Positions 47,116 through 55,540 of a stretch of 64,000 nucleotides of DNA are shown here, piece by piece. Each line of letters opens with the position of its first letter. Position 1 is the stretch's first letter. The stretch spans positions 1-64,000 of the forward strand of contig JBNJGB010000031.1 of NCBI GenBank assembly GCA_051747385.1, given 5' to 3'. A program made the position numbers and the translations under genes. Below the pieces are notes generated by a model that did not search any database, was not told the DNA's origin, and worked only from the letters and a program-made list of their open reading frames with translations. This stretch comes from JBNJGB01 sp051747385. GTDB taxonomy: Bacteria > Myxococcota_A > UBA9042 > PHBI01 > JACKFB01.

Positions 47116-48306
47116 ATGCGGACCGCGCCGCACGTCCTCGTCCTCCTCGTCGCCGTGTCCCTGCCGGCCGGGGCGGCGGCGCCCGAGCCCTGCGATCCGG
47201 ACGAGGCCCTGTGCGAGGCGCCGGCCGTCCCGGAGGGGCCGGCGGCCGAGGAGGCGGCCACGGAGGCGGCTTCGGACACCCTGGTCGTGTTCTGGGGCGT
47301 GGGCTGCCCGCGCTGCGAGGAGGCCCGGCCGTTCGTGCGCGAGCTGGTTCGACGCACCCCCGGGCTCGAGGCCGAGTGGGTCGAGGTCCGCCGGAGCGAG
47401 GAGGGGCGCCGCCGCTTCGAGCGCACCATGCGGCGCCTCGACGCCCGCGCGGTGGGCCTGCCGACCTTCGTGCTCGGCGACGGCTACGTCGTCGGCTGGC
47501 AGGCCGGGGTGACGGACGAGCGGCTCACGACGCTGGTCCGCGGGTCGGAACCCGGCTCTCCGGCCGCCCTGGTGCTCCCGCTGGTCGGCGAGATCGACCC
47601 CTCGGCCTGGTCGCTCCTGGCGCTCACCCTGGTCATCGGCCTGGTAGACGGCGTGAACCCCTGCGCCATGTGGGTGCTGGTGGTCCTGCTCAGCATCCTC
47701 GTCCACGTGCGCTCGAGGCGCCGCCTGCTCCTCTTCGGCGGCACGTTCGTCCTCGTCTCGGGCTTCGTCTACTTCCTGTTCATGACGGCCTGGATCGGCG
47801 TGTTCGGGCTCCTCGGCCTGTCGCGCGCGGTCACGATCGTCCTGGGCGCCGTGGTCACGGCCATGGGGCTGGTGAACCTCAAGGAGGTCTTCTGGTTCAA
47901 GCGCGGGCCGTCACTCATGATCCCGGAGAAGGCCAAGCCCGGCCTCTACCGGCGCATGCGCGGCATCGCCCGCTCCGGCCGCCTGCCCGCGGCGCTGGCC
48001 GGCATCACCGCCCTGGCCTTCCTGGTGAACCTGGTGGAGCTTGGCTGCACCCTCGGCCTGCCGGCCATCTACACGCGCCTCCTCAGCCTGCGGACCGAGC
48101 TGTCCACCGCCGAGCGCCTGGGCTGCCTGGCGCTCTACAACACGGCCTATATCGTCCCCCTGGCCCTCATCGTGGTCACCTATGCCGTGACGCTCCACCG
48201 CGTGACGCTGGGCGAGCGCAGCGCCCGCGCCCTCAAGGGCATCAGCGGCGTGGTCCTGGTGATCCTCGGCCTCCTGCTCCTCCTCGCGCCGGAGGCCGTG
48301 GGCTAG
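47116..48306 (+). CDS. Thioredoxin-fold / DsbD-like membrane protein
   Basis: A 396-residue fusion. A signal or first helix, then a thioredoxin-like domain with the redox motif C-x2-C (FWGVGCPRCEEARPF, about residues 55-70), then six or seven membrane helices (WSLLALTLVIGLVDGVNPCAMWVLVVLL; FVYFLFMTAWIGVFGLL; ALAFLVNLVELGCTLGLPAIY) with membrane cysteines at NPC and LGC, the arrangement of CcdA/DsbD electron carriers. ATG at 47116 follows GAGG; GTG at 47110 is in frame. Probably transfers reducing equivalents across the inner membrane, for example to cytochrome c maturation. Confidence 0.88.
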   Translation: MRTAPHVLVLLVAVSLPAGAAAPEPCDPDEALCEAPAVPEGPAAEEAATEAASDTLVVFWGVGCPRCEEARPFVRELVRRTPGLEAEWVEVRRSEEGRRRFERTMRRLDARAVGLPTFVLGDGYVVGWQAGVTDERLTTLVRGSEPGSPAALVLPLVGEIDPSAWSLLALTLVIGLVDGVNPCAMWVLVVLLSILVHVRSRRRLLLFGGTFVLVSGFVYFLFMTAWIGVFGLLGLSRAVTIVLGAVVTAMGLVNLKEVFWFKRGPSLMIPEKAKPGLYRRMRGIARSGRLPAALAGITALAFLVNLVELGCTLGLPAIYTRLLSLRTELSTAERLGCLALYNTAYIVPLALIVVTYAVTLHRVTLGERSARALKGISGVVLVILGLLLLLAPEAVG

Positions 48307-48316
48307 AGCACCGCCC

Positions 48317-48355
48317 GGTGGTAGCAAGGGCGCCATGAGCGCCCAGCCTACCACC
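48317..48355 (+). terminator. Bipartite hairpin after the DsbD-like gene
   Basis: GGTGGTAG (48317-48324) pairs with CTACCACC (48348-48355), and inside it GGGCGC pairs with GCGCCC around loop CATGA. CTTTA follows. It lies 11 bases after the stop at 48306 and looks like a rho-independent terminator, though the T-run is short. The ATG of the amidohydrolase remnant falls inside it. Confidence 0.5.
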
Positions 48356-48650
48356 CTTTACGTCGGGCCCGCCTTCCACACGGGGGAGGCGGGCTCGCCG
48401 GATCATGCCGCGGTGGAGGCCGACGCGAGCGGCCGGACGAGCGGCTCGACCTCGACCGGGCCCTCGCCGCCTTCACGCACGGCGCGGCCCGGGCCGTGCA
48501 GCGGGATCACGACCTCGGGCGCCTGCGCCCCGGCCACCGCCTGGACCTCACGGTCCTCGACCGGGATCCGCGGCGCGATCCCGCAGCGTGGCTGCACACA
48601 CGCGCCACCGCCACCGCCACCGTCGTCGACGGGGTGGTTCGCCGGGCGTG
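48335..48650 (+). pseudogene. Internally deleted amidohydrolase remnant
   Basis: The first frame starts at ATG 48335 with MSAQPTTLYVGPAFHTGEAGSPDHAAVEA, which reads like the N-terminal strand region of YtcJ-type amidohydrolases. From about 48436 a different frame, with no start codon, encodes DERLDLDRALAAFTHGAARA, then LGRLRPGHRLDLTVLDRDP, then TATATVVDGVVRR and a stop at 48650, the typical C terminus of the same family. The metal-binding core (several hundred residues) is missing, so this is a deletion remnant with a frameshift. The rest of the 48307-48864 gap shows no gene. Confidence 0.6.
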
Positions 48651-48864
48651 ACCGGCCTCTCTCGAAGCTCGTCCACCGGGGTCTGGGGCGGGCCGTGGCG
48701 GGGTGGCCTGTTCAGGCAGGCTCCCGAGGTGCGACCGGACGCAGGCCTCCGGGTGGTGCTCGATTGGCCCGAGGCCCCGGGCTCGATGCCTCGGGGGCCG
48801 CGGACCCCGGCGATCCGGCGCACCCGCCCTCGGGCGAGAAGCCGAACCGCCGGACGTGTGGACG

Positions 48865-49062
48865 CTAGTCCAGCGCCGTGACGTTCTCGGCGCGCGGACC
48901 CTTCGGCCCACGACCCTCGTCAAAGGAAACCCTCTGACCCTCGCGCAGATCCTCGAACTGCCCGTTGACGTTCGACATGTGGAAGAACATGTCGTCCGAC
49001 CCGCCGCTCGAGATGAAACCGAAGCCGCGGTCGGTCAGTCGCTTGATCGTGCCTTCTGCCAT
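48865..49062 (-). CDS. csp: Cold-shock (CspA-family) protein
   Basis: A 65-residue nucleic-acid-binding protein with the RNP1-like GFGFI (GFGFISSG) and RNP2-like DDMFFHMS motifs, then GQRVSF and the final PRAENV. Length and motifs are standard. It has no strong ribosome site but a hairpin in the leader (49088-49122), which fits known post-transcriptional control of csp genes. The 135 bases between its start and the ADP-ribosylglycohydrolase stop (49198) are AT-richer and probably its leader and promoter. Confidence 0.93.
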   Translation of the reverse strand: MAEGTIKRLTDRGFGFISSGGSDDMFFHMSNVNGQFEDLREGQRVSFDEGRGPKGPRAENVTALD

Positions 49063-49087
49063 GATGACTCAACTTGTCTTGGATGAT

Positions 49088-49122
49088 GCTCTGCCGAAGG
49101 GCAACGGGCCCAACGGCAGAGC
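49088..49122 (-). promoter_or_regulatory. Leader hairpin upstream of the cold-shock gene
   Basis: A perfect 9-bp stem, GCTCTGCCG (49088-49096) and CGGCAGAGC (49114-49122), with a further GGGC/GCCC pairing in the loop. It ends 26 bases before the ATG on the transcript. Candidate temperature- or protein-responsive RNA structure. Confidence 0.45.
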
Positions 49123-49197
49123 GACAGTGAACCACTTCGACGCGAAAAGCCAGCGCCGGGTCATTTGCCCGAGAAATCTTCCACTCACCGGCGAGGT

Positions 49198-50121
49198 CTA
49201 GACCCCGCTCTCCAGCGGTTCGCGCGCCTCCAGCCAGGTCGCCGGGACGCCCTCCCGGCCGGTGAAGGCCGCCACGATGCCGCCCACGATGGCGCACGTG
49301 GTGTCGCGATCGCCCCCGGCGGACACGGTGGTCCACATGGCGGCCTCGAAGTCCTCCAGGTGGCGAGCCGCGGACCAGAGGCAGAAGCCGACGGTGTCCT
49401 GGGCCGTGATGCGGCTGCCGTTGCCCAGGTTCGCGACCGCCGTCGTGACGGTCTCCTCCGGGTCGAGGCCGCGGGCGGTCTCCACGTGATCGCGGACCTC
49501 GCTGTCGGGCGTGACGGCGAGCGCCGCGTCGAACAGGGCCCTCGGCTCCGTCTCGCCGTCCGCGCCCTGGCGCGCGGCCTCGCCCGCGGCCGCCGAGACC
49601 GCGATCGCGCCGGCGCGGCCCTCCGGGTGGGCGTGGGTGACCCGCGCGGAGACGTCGGCCTCCTGGGCGAGCCGCTCCGGGTCGTCGGCGAAGTACGCCC
49701 CCAGCGGGGCCACGCGCATGGCGCCGCCGTTGCCGAACGAGCCCGAGCCGCGGAACAGCGCCGGGGCCTCCACGCGCCAGTCCGCGCCGCCCCCGAAGGC
49801 CGGAAGGAGCCGGTGCGCTCCGGGCCCGTAGCCGCGCCCCGGCCGCCGCGCGTAGCGGTGGGCGAAGCGCCTCGCGAGCGCGTCCGGGTCCACGCGCCCG
49901 TGGGCCTCCAGGACGTCCACGATCGCCAGGGCCATCTCGGTGTCGTCCGTGTAGCGCCACGGCGATCGGGGGAGCGCCCGTCGGGCCACCAGCTCGGCGA
50001 GGCGGTCCGAGTGCGCGAAGAAGCGCTCTCCGAACGCGTCCCCGACGGAGAGCCCCTCGAGGGACGTGCGCGCCCGCTCCAGGCGCGCCTCGGCGTCTGT
50101 CGACATGCTGTTGCGAGCCAT
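49198..50121 (-). CDS. ADP-ribosylglycohydrolase (ARH/DraG fold)
   Basis: A 307-residue protein of the ADP-ribosylglycohydrolase family, which removes ADP-ribose from proteins or small acceptors. N-terminal GLSVGDAFGERFF, metal-binding YTDDTEMALAI and C-terminal SAGGDRDTTCAIVGGI are the hallmark blocks. ATG at 50121; a second in-frame ATG is at 50106. It is divergent from the radical SAM cluster across about 195 bases. A functional link to that cluster is possible but not shown. Confidence 0.93.
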   Translation of the reverse strand: MARNSMSTDAEARLERARTSLEGLSVGDAFGERFFAHSDRLAELVARRALPRSPWRYTDDTEMALAIVDVLEAHGRVDPDALARRFAHRYARRPGRGYGPGAHRLLPAFGGGADWRVEAPALFRGSGSFGNGGAMRVAPLGAYFADDPERLAQEADVSARVTHAHPEGRAGAIAVSAAAGEAARQGADGETEPRALFDAALAVTPDSEVRDHVETARGLDPEETVTTAVANLGNGSRITAQDTVGFCLWSAARHLEDFEAAMWTTVSAGGDRDTTCAIVGGIVAAFTGREGVPATWLEAREPLESGV

Positions 50122-50188
50122 GTCGTCCAGCCTATCATTCCGGGCCGGGAGCGGGCGACGCGGTGAAACCGCCTGCCCTGCCCGATTC

Positions 50189-50216
50189 TTGGTCGACCGG
50201 GTGTCTGTGATAGCTT
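50189..50216 (+). promoter_or_regulatory. Possible promoter of the radical SAM cluster
   Basis: TTGGTC (50189-50194) and TAGCTT (50211-50216) are 16 bases apart in the AT-richest part of the divergent region. They lie about 100 bases upstream of the first radical SAM gene. Weak match only. Confidence 0.25.
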
Positions 50217-50315
50217 GCCGCCCGTGATCCCGGGGGAGGGAGCAGGCCACCCACGGCCGGACGATGCGGCAGCAGGACCGCCGTCTCCGCCGGCGGAACC
50301 AGGAGGACAGCCCGA

Positions 50316-52640
50316 GTGAGCAGCCGCCGCCGCGCCCTGTTCGTCAACCCGCCGCTGTTCGTGGGGACGGACTTCATCGACTACCCGTACTTCGCGGACT
50401 ACGGCCTCCTCGTGTCGGCGGCCTGGACCGCGCGCGCCGGGTGGGCGGTGGACGTGGTGGACGCCTTCGCGCGGCCCGGCTCGGGCAAGCACCCCCACGG
50501 CGACCACTTCCTCCTGGGCGTCCCCAACGACGCCATGCTGGAGGCGATGCCCGAGGAACCGGTCGACGTGGTGGCCGTCGCGAGCACGCCGTTCCTCAAA
50601 CCCCAGGACCCGCGGCCGGAGACCCGCGAGCTGATCGCGGCCCTCCGCGAGCGCTATCCCGACGCCGCTCTCATCCTGGCGGACTGCCACTTCGGCGGCA
50701 TGCACACGGTCGAGGTGGACCTCGAGGACGTCCTGGCGGCCATGCCGGACCTCGACGCGCACCTCCGCTACGCCGGGGACGCCTGGTTCTCGGAGCCGGA
50801 GCGCCTCCTGGACCTGAAGGGCACGAAGCAGGCCGTGGACGCCGCCGCGCACCCCTGGCGGAGCTCCCACAGCCCGCCATTTCCGCTCCTCGACGCGCTG
50901 GACCGGGAGCACCACCGGCGCTTCCTGGCGTCCTGCTTCGCGGACGGCTCCTGGTCGAACCCCTTCGACGTCACGCCGGACACCCTGCCCTTCATGACCA
51001 GCGGCGGCTGCGTGCACCGCTGCATCTTCTGCACCTCCAACCCGGGCTGGCAGACCGTGGGCCGCAAGCCGTACCGCGCCGTGCCCCTGGAGTGCATCGA
51101 GCAGTGGGCCTATCTCCTCGTGAAGGGCCTGGGCGCGCGGAAGCTGATGATCCTCGACGAGATCGCCAACCTGCGCCCCGACTTCGAGGAGGTCCTGGAG
51201 GTCTTGGAGAAGCTGGACCTCCGCTACGACTTCCCCAACGGCGTGCGGGCGGACTACCTCGCCGACAGCGCCATCGAGCGGATGAAGGGCCGGGTGAACA
51301 GGCTGTCCGTGTCGGTCGAGAGCGGGGACGCGGCGGAGCTCTCGGGCCCCATCGCCAAGCGCCTGGACCCGAACGAGGTGGAGCGCGTCGCGCGGACGGC
51401 GCACCGGGTCGGCGTGCCGCTCATGGTCCACTACATCATCGGCTTCCCGTGGGAGACGCCGCGGCAGGTGCTCGACACGCTGGAGTTCGCCTGGCGGCTC
51501 CACGAGCAGTACGGCGCCGAGCCGGCGGTCCAGTACGCGACGCCGCTGCGGGGCACGCCGCTCCACGAGATGTGCCTGGAGCAGGGCCTCACCACGAAGC
51601 AGGGCGCGGACTCCACGGACCCGGCGCTGTTCCAGCACGAGCCCTCCTACGTCCCGCCGAACATCCCGCCCGGCTGGCTCGAGACGGCCAAGGGCGCGCT
51701 GGAGGCCAAGCTGAAGGCGGCGCGCGAGCGCAAGGTGATCATGAACATCACCTACTCGTGCGACAACAACTGCGAGTTCTGCGCCACGGGCGACCGCGTG
51801 CGGAAGATCATCCCCTGGCCGCGGGTCGAGCGCATCCTGCGCGAGCACTGGGACCAGGGCATCGGCCAGCTGGACATCGACGGCGGCGAGCCGACGCTGC
51901 ACCCGAACCTCGTGGACGCCATCCGGCTGGCGACGGACCTGGGCTATCACCGCATCAACATCACCAGCAACGGCCGGCGCCTCGCGGACCCCGAGCGCGC
52001 CCGGGAGCTGGTGCAGAGCGGCCTGACGAGCCTGCTCATCTCCATGCACGGCCACACGCCGGAGCTGCACGACCGCATCGTGCGGAAGCGCGGCGCCTTC
52101 GATCAGACCGTCGCCGGCATCCGGAACGCCCTGGCGTACATGTCCGAGGACGTGGACTTCGGCGTGAACATCACCATCGTGCGGAACAACGTGGACCACC
52201 TGGAGGAGTTCACGCAGCTCGCCTGGGACCTGGGCGCGCGGAAGGTGAACTACCAGATGCTCACGCCGTTCGGGAACGCCGAGACCCGCTACACGGACGA
52301 GGACATCGTCCCGCCCGAGCGCGAGGTGGCCGCCCGCCTCTGCGAGGTCATCGAGCGCTGGAGCGACCGGCTGCGCATCTTCGTCGTCAACGCGCAGCCC
52401 TGCCTCTTCCCGGGCTACGAGCGCTACGTCCTGCCGGACCTCCAGAAGCTGGGGCGCACGATGGTCTTCGTGTGGGACGAGGAGGTGAACCTCTTCGAGT
52501 ACCTCGGCGCGCGCCGCGAGCGCGTGGAGATCTGCGAGTCCTGCCCCCACAGCATCAACTGCCAGGGCTTCTTCGACTTCGAGTCGGACTACGAGCCGCC
52601 CCGCGAGGTCCGCGACTTCCTGGGAGGTGCCCGTGCCTGA
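50316..52640 (+). CDS. Tandem radical SAM protein (two radical SAM domains)
   Basis: A 774-residue fusion. An N-terminal domain (RRALFVNPPLFVGTDFIDYP, then LLVSAAWTARAGWAVDVVD, DVVAVASTPF, LILADCHFGG) has the look of a B12-binding-type Rossmann domain but lacks an obvious DxHxxG. Radical SAM domain 1 carries C232-x3-C236-x2-C239 (CVHRCIFC). Radical SAM domain 2 carries C482-x3-C486-x2-C489 (CDNNCEFC) and a GGEPT motif (DIDGGEPTL). A C-terminal C-x2-C-x5-C (ESCPHSINCQGF) could hold an auxiliary cluster. GTG start. First gene of a coupled trio; substrate unknown. Confidence 0.9.
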   Translation: MSSRRRALFVNPPLFVGTDFIDYPYFADYGLLVSAAWTARAGWAVDVVDAFARPGSGKHPHGDHFLLGVPNDAMLEAMPEEPVDVVAVASTPFLKPQDPRPETRELIAALRERYPDAALILADCHFGGMHTVEVDLEDVLAAMPDLDAHLRYAGDAWFSEPERLLDLKGTKQAVDAAAHPWRSSHSPPFPLLDALDREHHRRFLASCFADGSWSNPFDVTPDTLPFMTSGGCVHRCIFCTSNPGWQTVGRKPYRAVPLECIEQWAYLLVKGLGARKLMILDEIANLRPDFEEVLEVLEKLDLRYDFPNGVRADYLADSAIERMKGRVNRLSVSVESGDAAELSGPIAKRLDPNEVERVARTAHRVGVPLMVHYIIGFPWETPRQVLDTLEFAWRLHEQYGAEPAVQYATPLRGTPLHEMCLEQGLTTKQGADSTDPALFQHEPSYVPPNIPPGWLETAKGALEAKLKAARERKVIMNITYSCDNNCEFCATGDRVRKIIPWPRVERILREHWDQGIGQLDIDGGEPTLHPNLVDAIRLATDLGYHRINITSNGRRLADPERARELVQSGLTSLLISMHGHTPELHDRIVRKRGAFDQTVAGIRNALAYMSEDVDFGVNITIVRNNVDHLEEFTQLAWDLGARKVNYQMLTPFGNAETRYTDEDIVPPEREVAARLCEVIERWSDRLRIFVVNAQPCLFPGYERYVLPDLQKLGRTMVFVWDEEVNLFEYLGARRERVEICESCPHSINCQGFFDFESDYEPPREVRDFLGGARA

Positions 52641-53559
52641 ACGCCCCGGGACCATGATCGACCTGATCATGGGCTACGAGTGCAACGTGCGGTGCGACTA
52701 CTGCTCCATCTTCGACGAGCTTCGCCCGAAGAACATGAGCACCGCCCAGATCCTGGCGGAGCTTCAGCGTGCCTGGGCCCAGGGCATCCACCGCGCGGCC
52801 TTCGGCGGCGGCGAGCCGACCATCCGGAAGGACTTCCTGCCGCTCGTCCGATGGTGCCGGGATCGGGGCTTCGACCACGTGAAGGTGGCCTCGAACGGGA
52901 TGATGTACTCCTACGAGGACTACGCCCGAAAGGCCGTCGACGCCGGAGTCACGCAGTTCAACATCTCCGCCATGGGCCACACGGAGGCCCTGTACAACCG
53001 CATCATGGCCACGCCGAAGGCCCTCGGCCTGGTGCGGAAGGGCGTGGACAACCTCATCGCCCTGGGCCAGGAGCCCGCCCTGGACCTCATCGTCAAGGCG
53101 GACACCTGGCGCCGGATCCCCGACACCGTCGCCTGGTGGGCCGACCAGGGCGTGAAGACGTTCAGCCTCTGGCTCGTGTCCCTGACCGACCGGAACGCGC
53201 AGTTCCCCGAGTCCATGCCCCGGGTGAGCGAGATGCGCGAGGGCTTCACGGGCGCCTTCGACATCGCCCGCGAGCGGGGCCTGAAGGTCACCACGCGCCA
53301 CGTCCCCCGCTGCATGCTCCGCGGCTACGAGGACCACGTCGAGGACGTCAGCACCCAGGACGTCCTCATCGTCACGCCGGGCGAGCGCTTCCACATCACC
53401 GACTCGGTCATCAGCCCGAACGCCCTGACCGACAAGTGCGAGGGCTGCCGCTTCGCCGGCGACCCCTGCATCGGGATGCGCCGGGATTACCTGGAGCGCT
53501 ACGGCGACGACGAGATCGAGCCCTATTTCGACGACACGGCCGGCGCCGCCACGGCATGA
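52633..53559 (+). CDS. Radical SAM protein
   Basis: A 308-residue radical SAM enzyme. The GTG at 52633 (GGGAGG just upstream) overlaps the end of the preceding gene. C17-x3-C21-x2-C24 (CNVRCDYC) and the FGGGEPTIRKDF motif are intact. C-terminal CEGCRFAGDPCIGMRRDYLERYG is an auxiliary-cluster-like segment. It overlaps the next gene (ATGA). No close functional family is recognised; the architecture resembles peptide- or nucleoside-modifying radical SAM enzymes in general terms only. Confidence 0.9.
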   Translation: MPERPGTMIDLIMGYECNVRCDYCSIFDELRPKNMSTAQILAELQRAWAQGIHRAAFGGGEPTIRKDFLPLVRWCRDRGFDHVKVASNGMMYSYEDYARKAVDAGVTQFNISAMGHTEALYNRIMATPKALGLVRKGVDNLIALGQEPALDLIVKADTWRRIPDTVAWWADQGVKTFSLWLVSLTDRNAQFPESMPRVSEMREGFTGAFDIARERGLKVTTRHVPRCMLRGYEDHVEDVSTQDVLIVTPGERFHITDSVISPNALTDKCEGCRFAGDPCIGMRRDYLERYGDDEIEPYFDDTAGAATA

Positions 53560-55517
53560 GGGCGCTCGTCGACGTCGGCCACGGGTGCAACAACCGGTGC
53601 ACCTTCTGCAGCGTGGCCCCCACCCGCGAGTCGGAGGCCTCCACGGAGGCCCTGGCCCGGAAGATCGACCGCGCGGCCGCTCTGGGCCACACCATGGTGG
53701 TCCTCACCGGCGGCGAGCCGACCATCCGCCGCGACCTCCCGCGCCTGGCGAAGCGCGTCGCGGCCCGCGGCATGGATCTGGGCCTCGTCACCAACGCCCG
53801 GATGCTGGCCTATCCGAAGCTGGCCGATCTCCTCGCGGACCGCCGCCTCACCTGGGTCCACGCCTCCGTCCACGGCGGCACGCCCGAGGTCCACGACGCC
53901 ATCGTCGGCGACGCGGCCTTCGAGCAGACCCTCGCGGGCGTCCGCACCTGCCTCGCCCGCGGCGTCGCCGTCCACCTCCACTGCGTCGTGACGCGCGCCA
54001 ACCTCCACCACCTCCGCGGCGTGGTCGACCTGCTGTCGGACCTCCCCGGCGGCACCCTGGCTTTCGCCCCGGTGGAGCCGGTGGGCGACGCCGCCCGCGA
54101 CGACTCGCAGGTCCCCTCCCCCGAGGAGGCCGCCCGAGCCATCGCCGACGCCATCCGCCACGGCGACTCGCGAGAGCACCGATCGGGCGTGCGGACCGCG
54201 GGTCTCCGAGGGATTTCCGAGTGGATCGGCCAGGCGCGCAGCGCCGGTGCTGCGTCCCGAGCCATGCCATCAGGCATGGCGCAGCGGTCGCGGCAGGCCG
54301 AGGCGCCGGAAATCGCCGGTAGCCCAACGGGAGCACGGTCGTTCGGTGCTCCAGGCCTCTCCGGCCGCGTGGCGCACCAGGACGTGCCCCTGTGCCTGCT
54401 GCCGGGCCTGGAGGACCGCTGGACCGACCCCCGCGCCCGGGGGTTCACGCGCCGCAGCCGCGTCGCGGACGACGACCTCCTCCCCCTCGACCGGGGCGGC
54501 CGGGTGCAGCCCGAGCCATGCACCGACTGCGCCCTGCGCGGCCGCTGCCCGGGCCTCCACGAGGCCACGCTGGAGACCTTCGGCGCGGGCATGCTGACGC
54601 CGAAGCTGGCGCACCGCTCCAACTCCTACAACTTCGTCCCCGGCGGCTCGGCCACCTGGGAGGCCGGGGCGCCCTGCCCGCTCCTGGACCGCGGCCCGCA
54701 CGTGCTCGACCGCACGCGCGACGTGTTCCTCCGACAGGGCGAGACGATGACGCGCTACGAGACGGCCACCCGCGACTTCGCCGAGGCCGAGCTTCGCGCC
54801 ACCAAGCACGTCCACGGCCAGGTCTACGTGGACATCACGGACAAGACGGCCCCGGACGACTTCGCCGCGGACCTGCGCAAGCTGGTGCGCGTCCCGGAGT
54901 GCGCGCCCTGCCCGGCCCGCGACGCCTGCCCCAACTGCTACGAGGCCCTGGACGAGGACGTCTTCACCCGCGACGACGCCCTCCTCCGGGACCTCATCGC
55001 CGGCCTGGAGGGCGACGTCCTCGACGTCGGCTGCGGCGACGGCCGCTACGGCGACGTCCTGGGCCCCCTGGTCGAGTCGGGCCGCATCCGCTACCGCGGC
55101 CTCGACCCGCACGCCCCGACCGTCGAATCCCTCCGGGAGCGCTGGCCCTGGGCCACCCTCGAGGTCGGCCGCGCCGAGGACCTGGACCTGCCGCCCGAGT
55201 CCCTCGACCACGCCTTGGTGCTCCGCTCCTGGAACCACCTGGAGCGCCCCCGCGACGTCCTCACGGTCCTCACGAAGGCCCTCCGCCCCGGCGGCACCCT
55301 CCTCGTCGCCGACAACGTCGCCTTCGGCCTGCTCCGCAGCCCCACCCAGGCCAGCCGCGCCGAGACGGGCCCCTCCGAGTTGGAGCACTTCCGCAACCAC
55401 AGCGCCACCCAGGCCCGAGCCCTCCTCGAAGCCCTCCCCCTGACCGTCGAGGCCTTCCACGAGGTCGGCCCCCGCACCAGCAACCAGTGGGTGCTTCACG
55501 CGCGGCGGACGGGTTGA
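53556..55517 (+). CDS. Radical SAM / methyltransferase fusion
   Basis: A 653-residue protein. N-terminal radical SAM domain with C11-x3-C15-x2-C18 (CNNRCTFC) and LTGGEPTIRRDL. A Cys segment CTDCALRGRCPGLH (auxiliary cluster-like) follows. A middle region has further Cys (CAPCPARDACPNC). The C-terminal class I methyltransferase has motif I VLDVGCGDGRYG (about residues 486-497) and LRPGGTLLVADN. Residues about 207-265 are encoded by a palindromic insertion (54174-54351) that keeps the frame and joins unrelated sequence into the protein. ATG overlaps the previous stop. Confidence 0.88.
   Translation: MRALVDVGHGCNNRCTFCSVAPTRESEASTEALARKIDRAAALGHTMVVLTGGEPTIRRDLPRLAKRVAARGMDLGLVTNARMLAYPKLADLLADRRLTWVHASVHGGTPEVHDAIVGDAAFEQTLAGVRTCLARGVAVHLHCVVTRANLHHLRGVVDLLSDLPGGTLAFAPVEPVGDAARDDSQVPSPEEAARAIADAIRHGDSREHRSGVRTAGLRGISEWIGQARSAGAASRAMPSGMAQRSRQAEAPEIAGSPTGARSFGAPGLSGRVAHQDVPLCLLPGLEDRWTDPRARGFTRRSRVADDDLLPLDRGGRVQPEPCTDCALRGRCPGLHEATLETFGAGMLTPKLAHRSNSYNFVPGGSATWEAGAPCPLLDRGPHVLDRTRDVFLRQGETMTRYETATRDFAEAELRATKHVHGQVYVDITDKTAPDDFAADLRKLVRVPECAPCPARDACPNCYEALDEDVFTRDDALLRDLIAGLEGDVLDVGCGDGRYGDVLGPLVESGRIRYRGLDPHAPTVESLRERWPWATLEVGRAEDLDLPPESLDHALVLRSWNHLERPRDVLTVLTKALRPGGTLLVADNVAFGLLRSPTQASRAETGPSELEHFRNHSATQARALLEALPLTVEAFHEVGPRTSNQWVLHARRTG
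54174..54351. mobile_element. In-frame palindromic element inside a radical SAM gene
   Basis: About 178 bp forming an imperfect long hairpin: the outer arms GAGCACCGATCGGGCGTGC and GAGCACCGAACGACCGTGC (reverse of the right end) agree at 16 of 19 positions, both arms share GATTTCCG and TCGGCC, and the apex is the perfect stem GCCATGCC-ATCA-GGCATGGC at 54261-54280. The encoded residues (about 59) are Ala/Ser/Gly/Arg-rich and do not fit the flanking domain. The frame is open throughout, as in the palindromic elements known from Rickettsia genes. Confidence 0.7.
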
Positions 55518-55540
55518 GACCGCCTAGGTAGAGGTCGGGA

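Noticed and set aside
48361..48864. Short plus- and minus-strand open frames after the DsbD-like gene
   Set aside because: Apart from the amidohydrolase remnant no frame has domain features or a ribosome site.
50264..52657. Plus-strand open frame overlapping the tandem radical SAM gene, considered as a possible RiPP precursor
   Set aside because: It is one reading frame off the radical SAM gene, Arg/Pro/Gly-rich with no leader-core pattern, and is explained by high GC.
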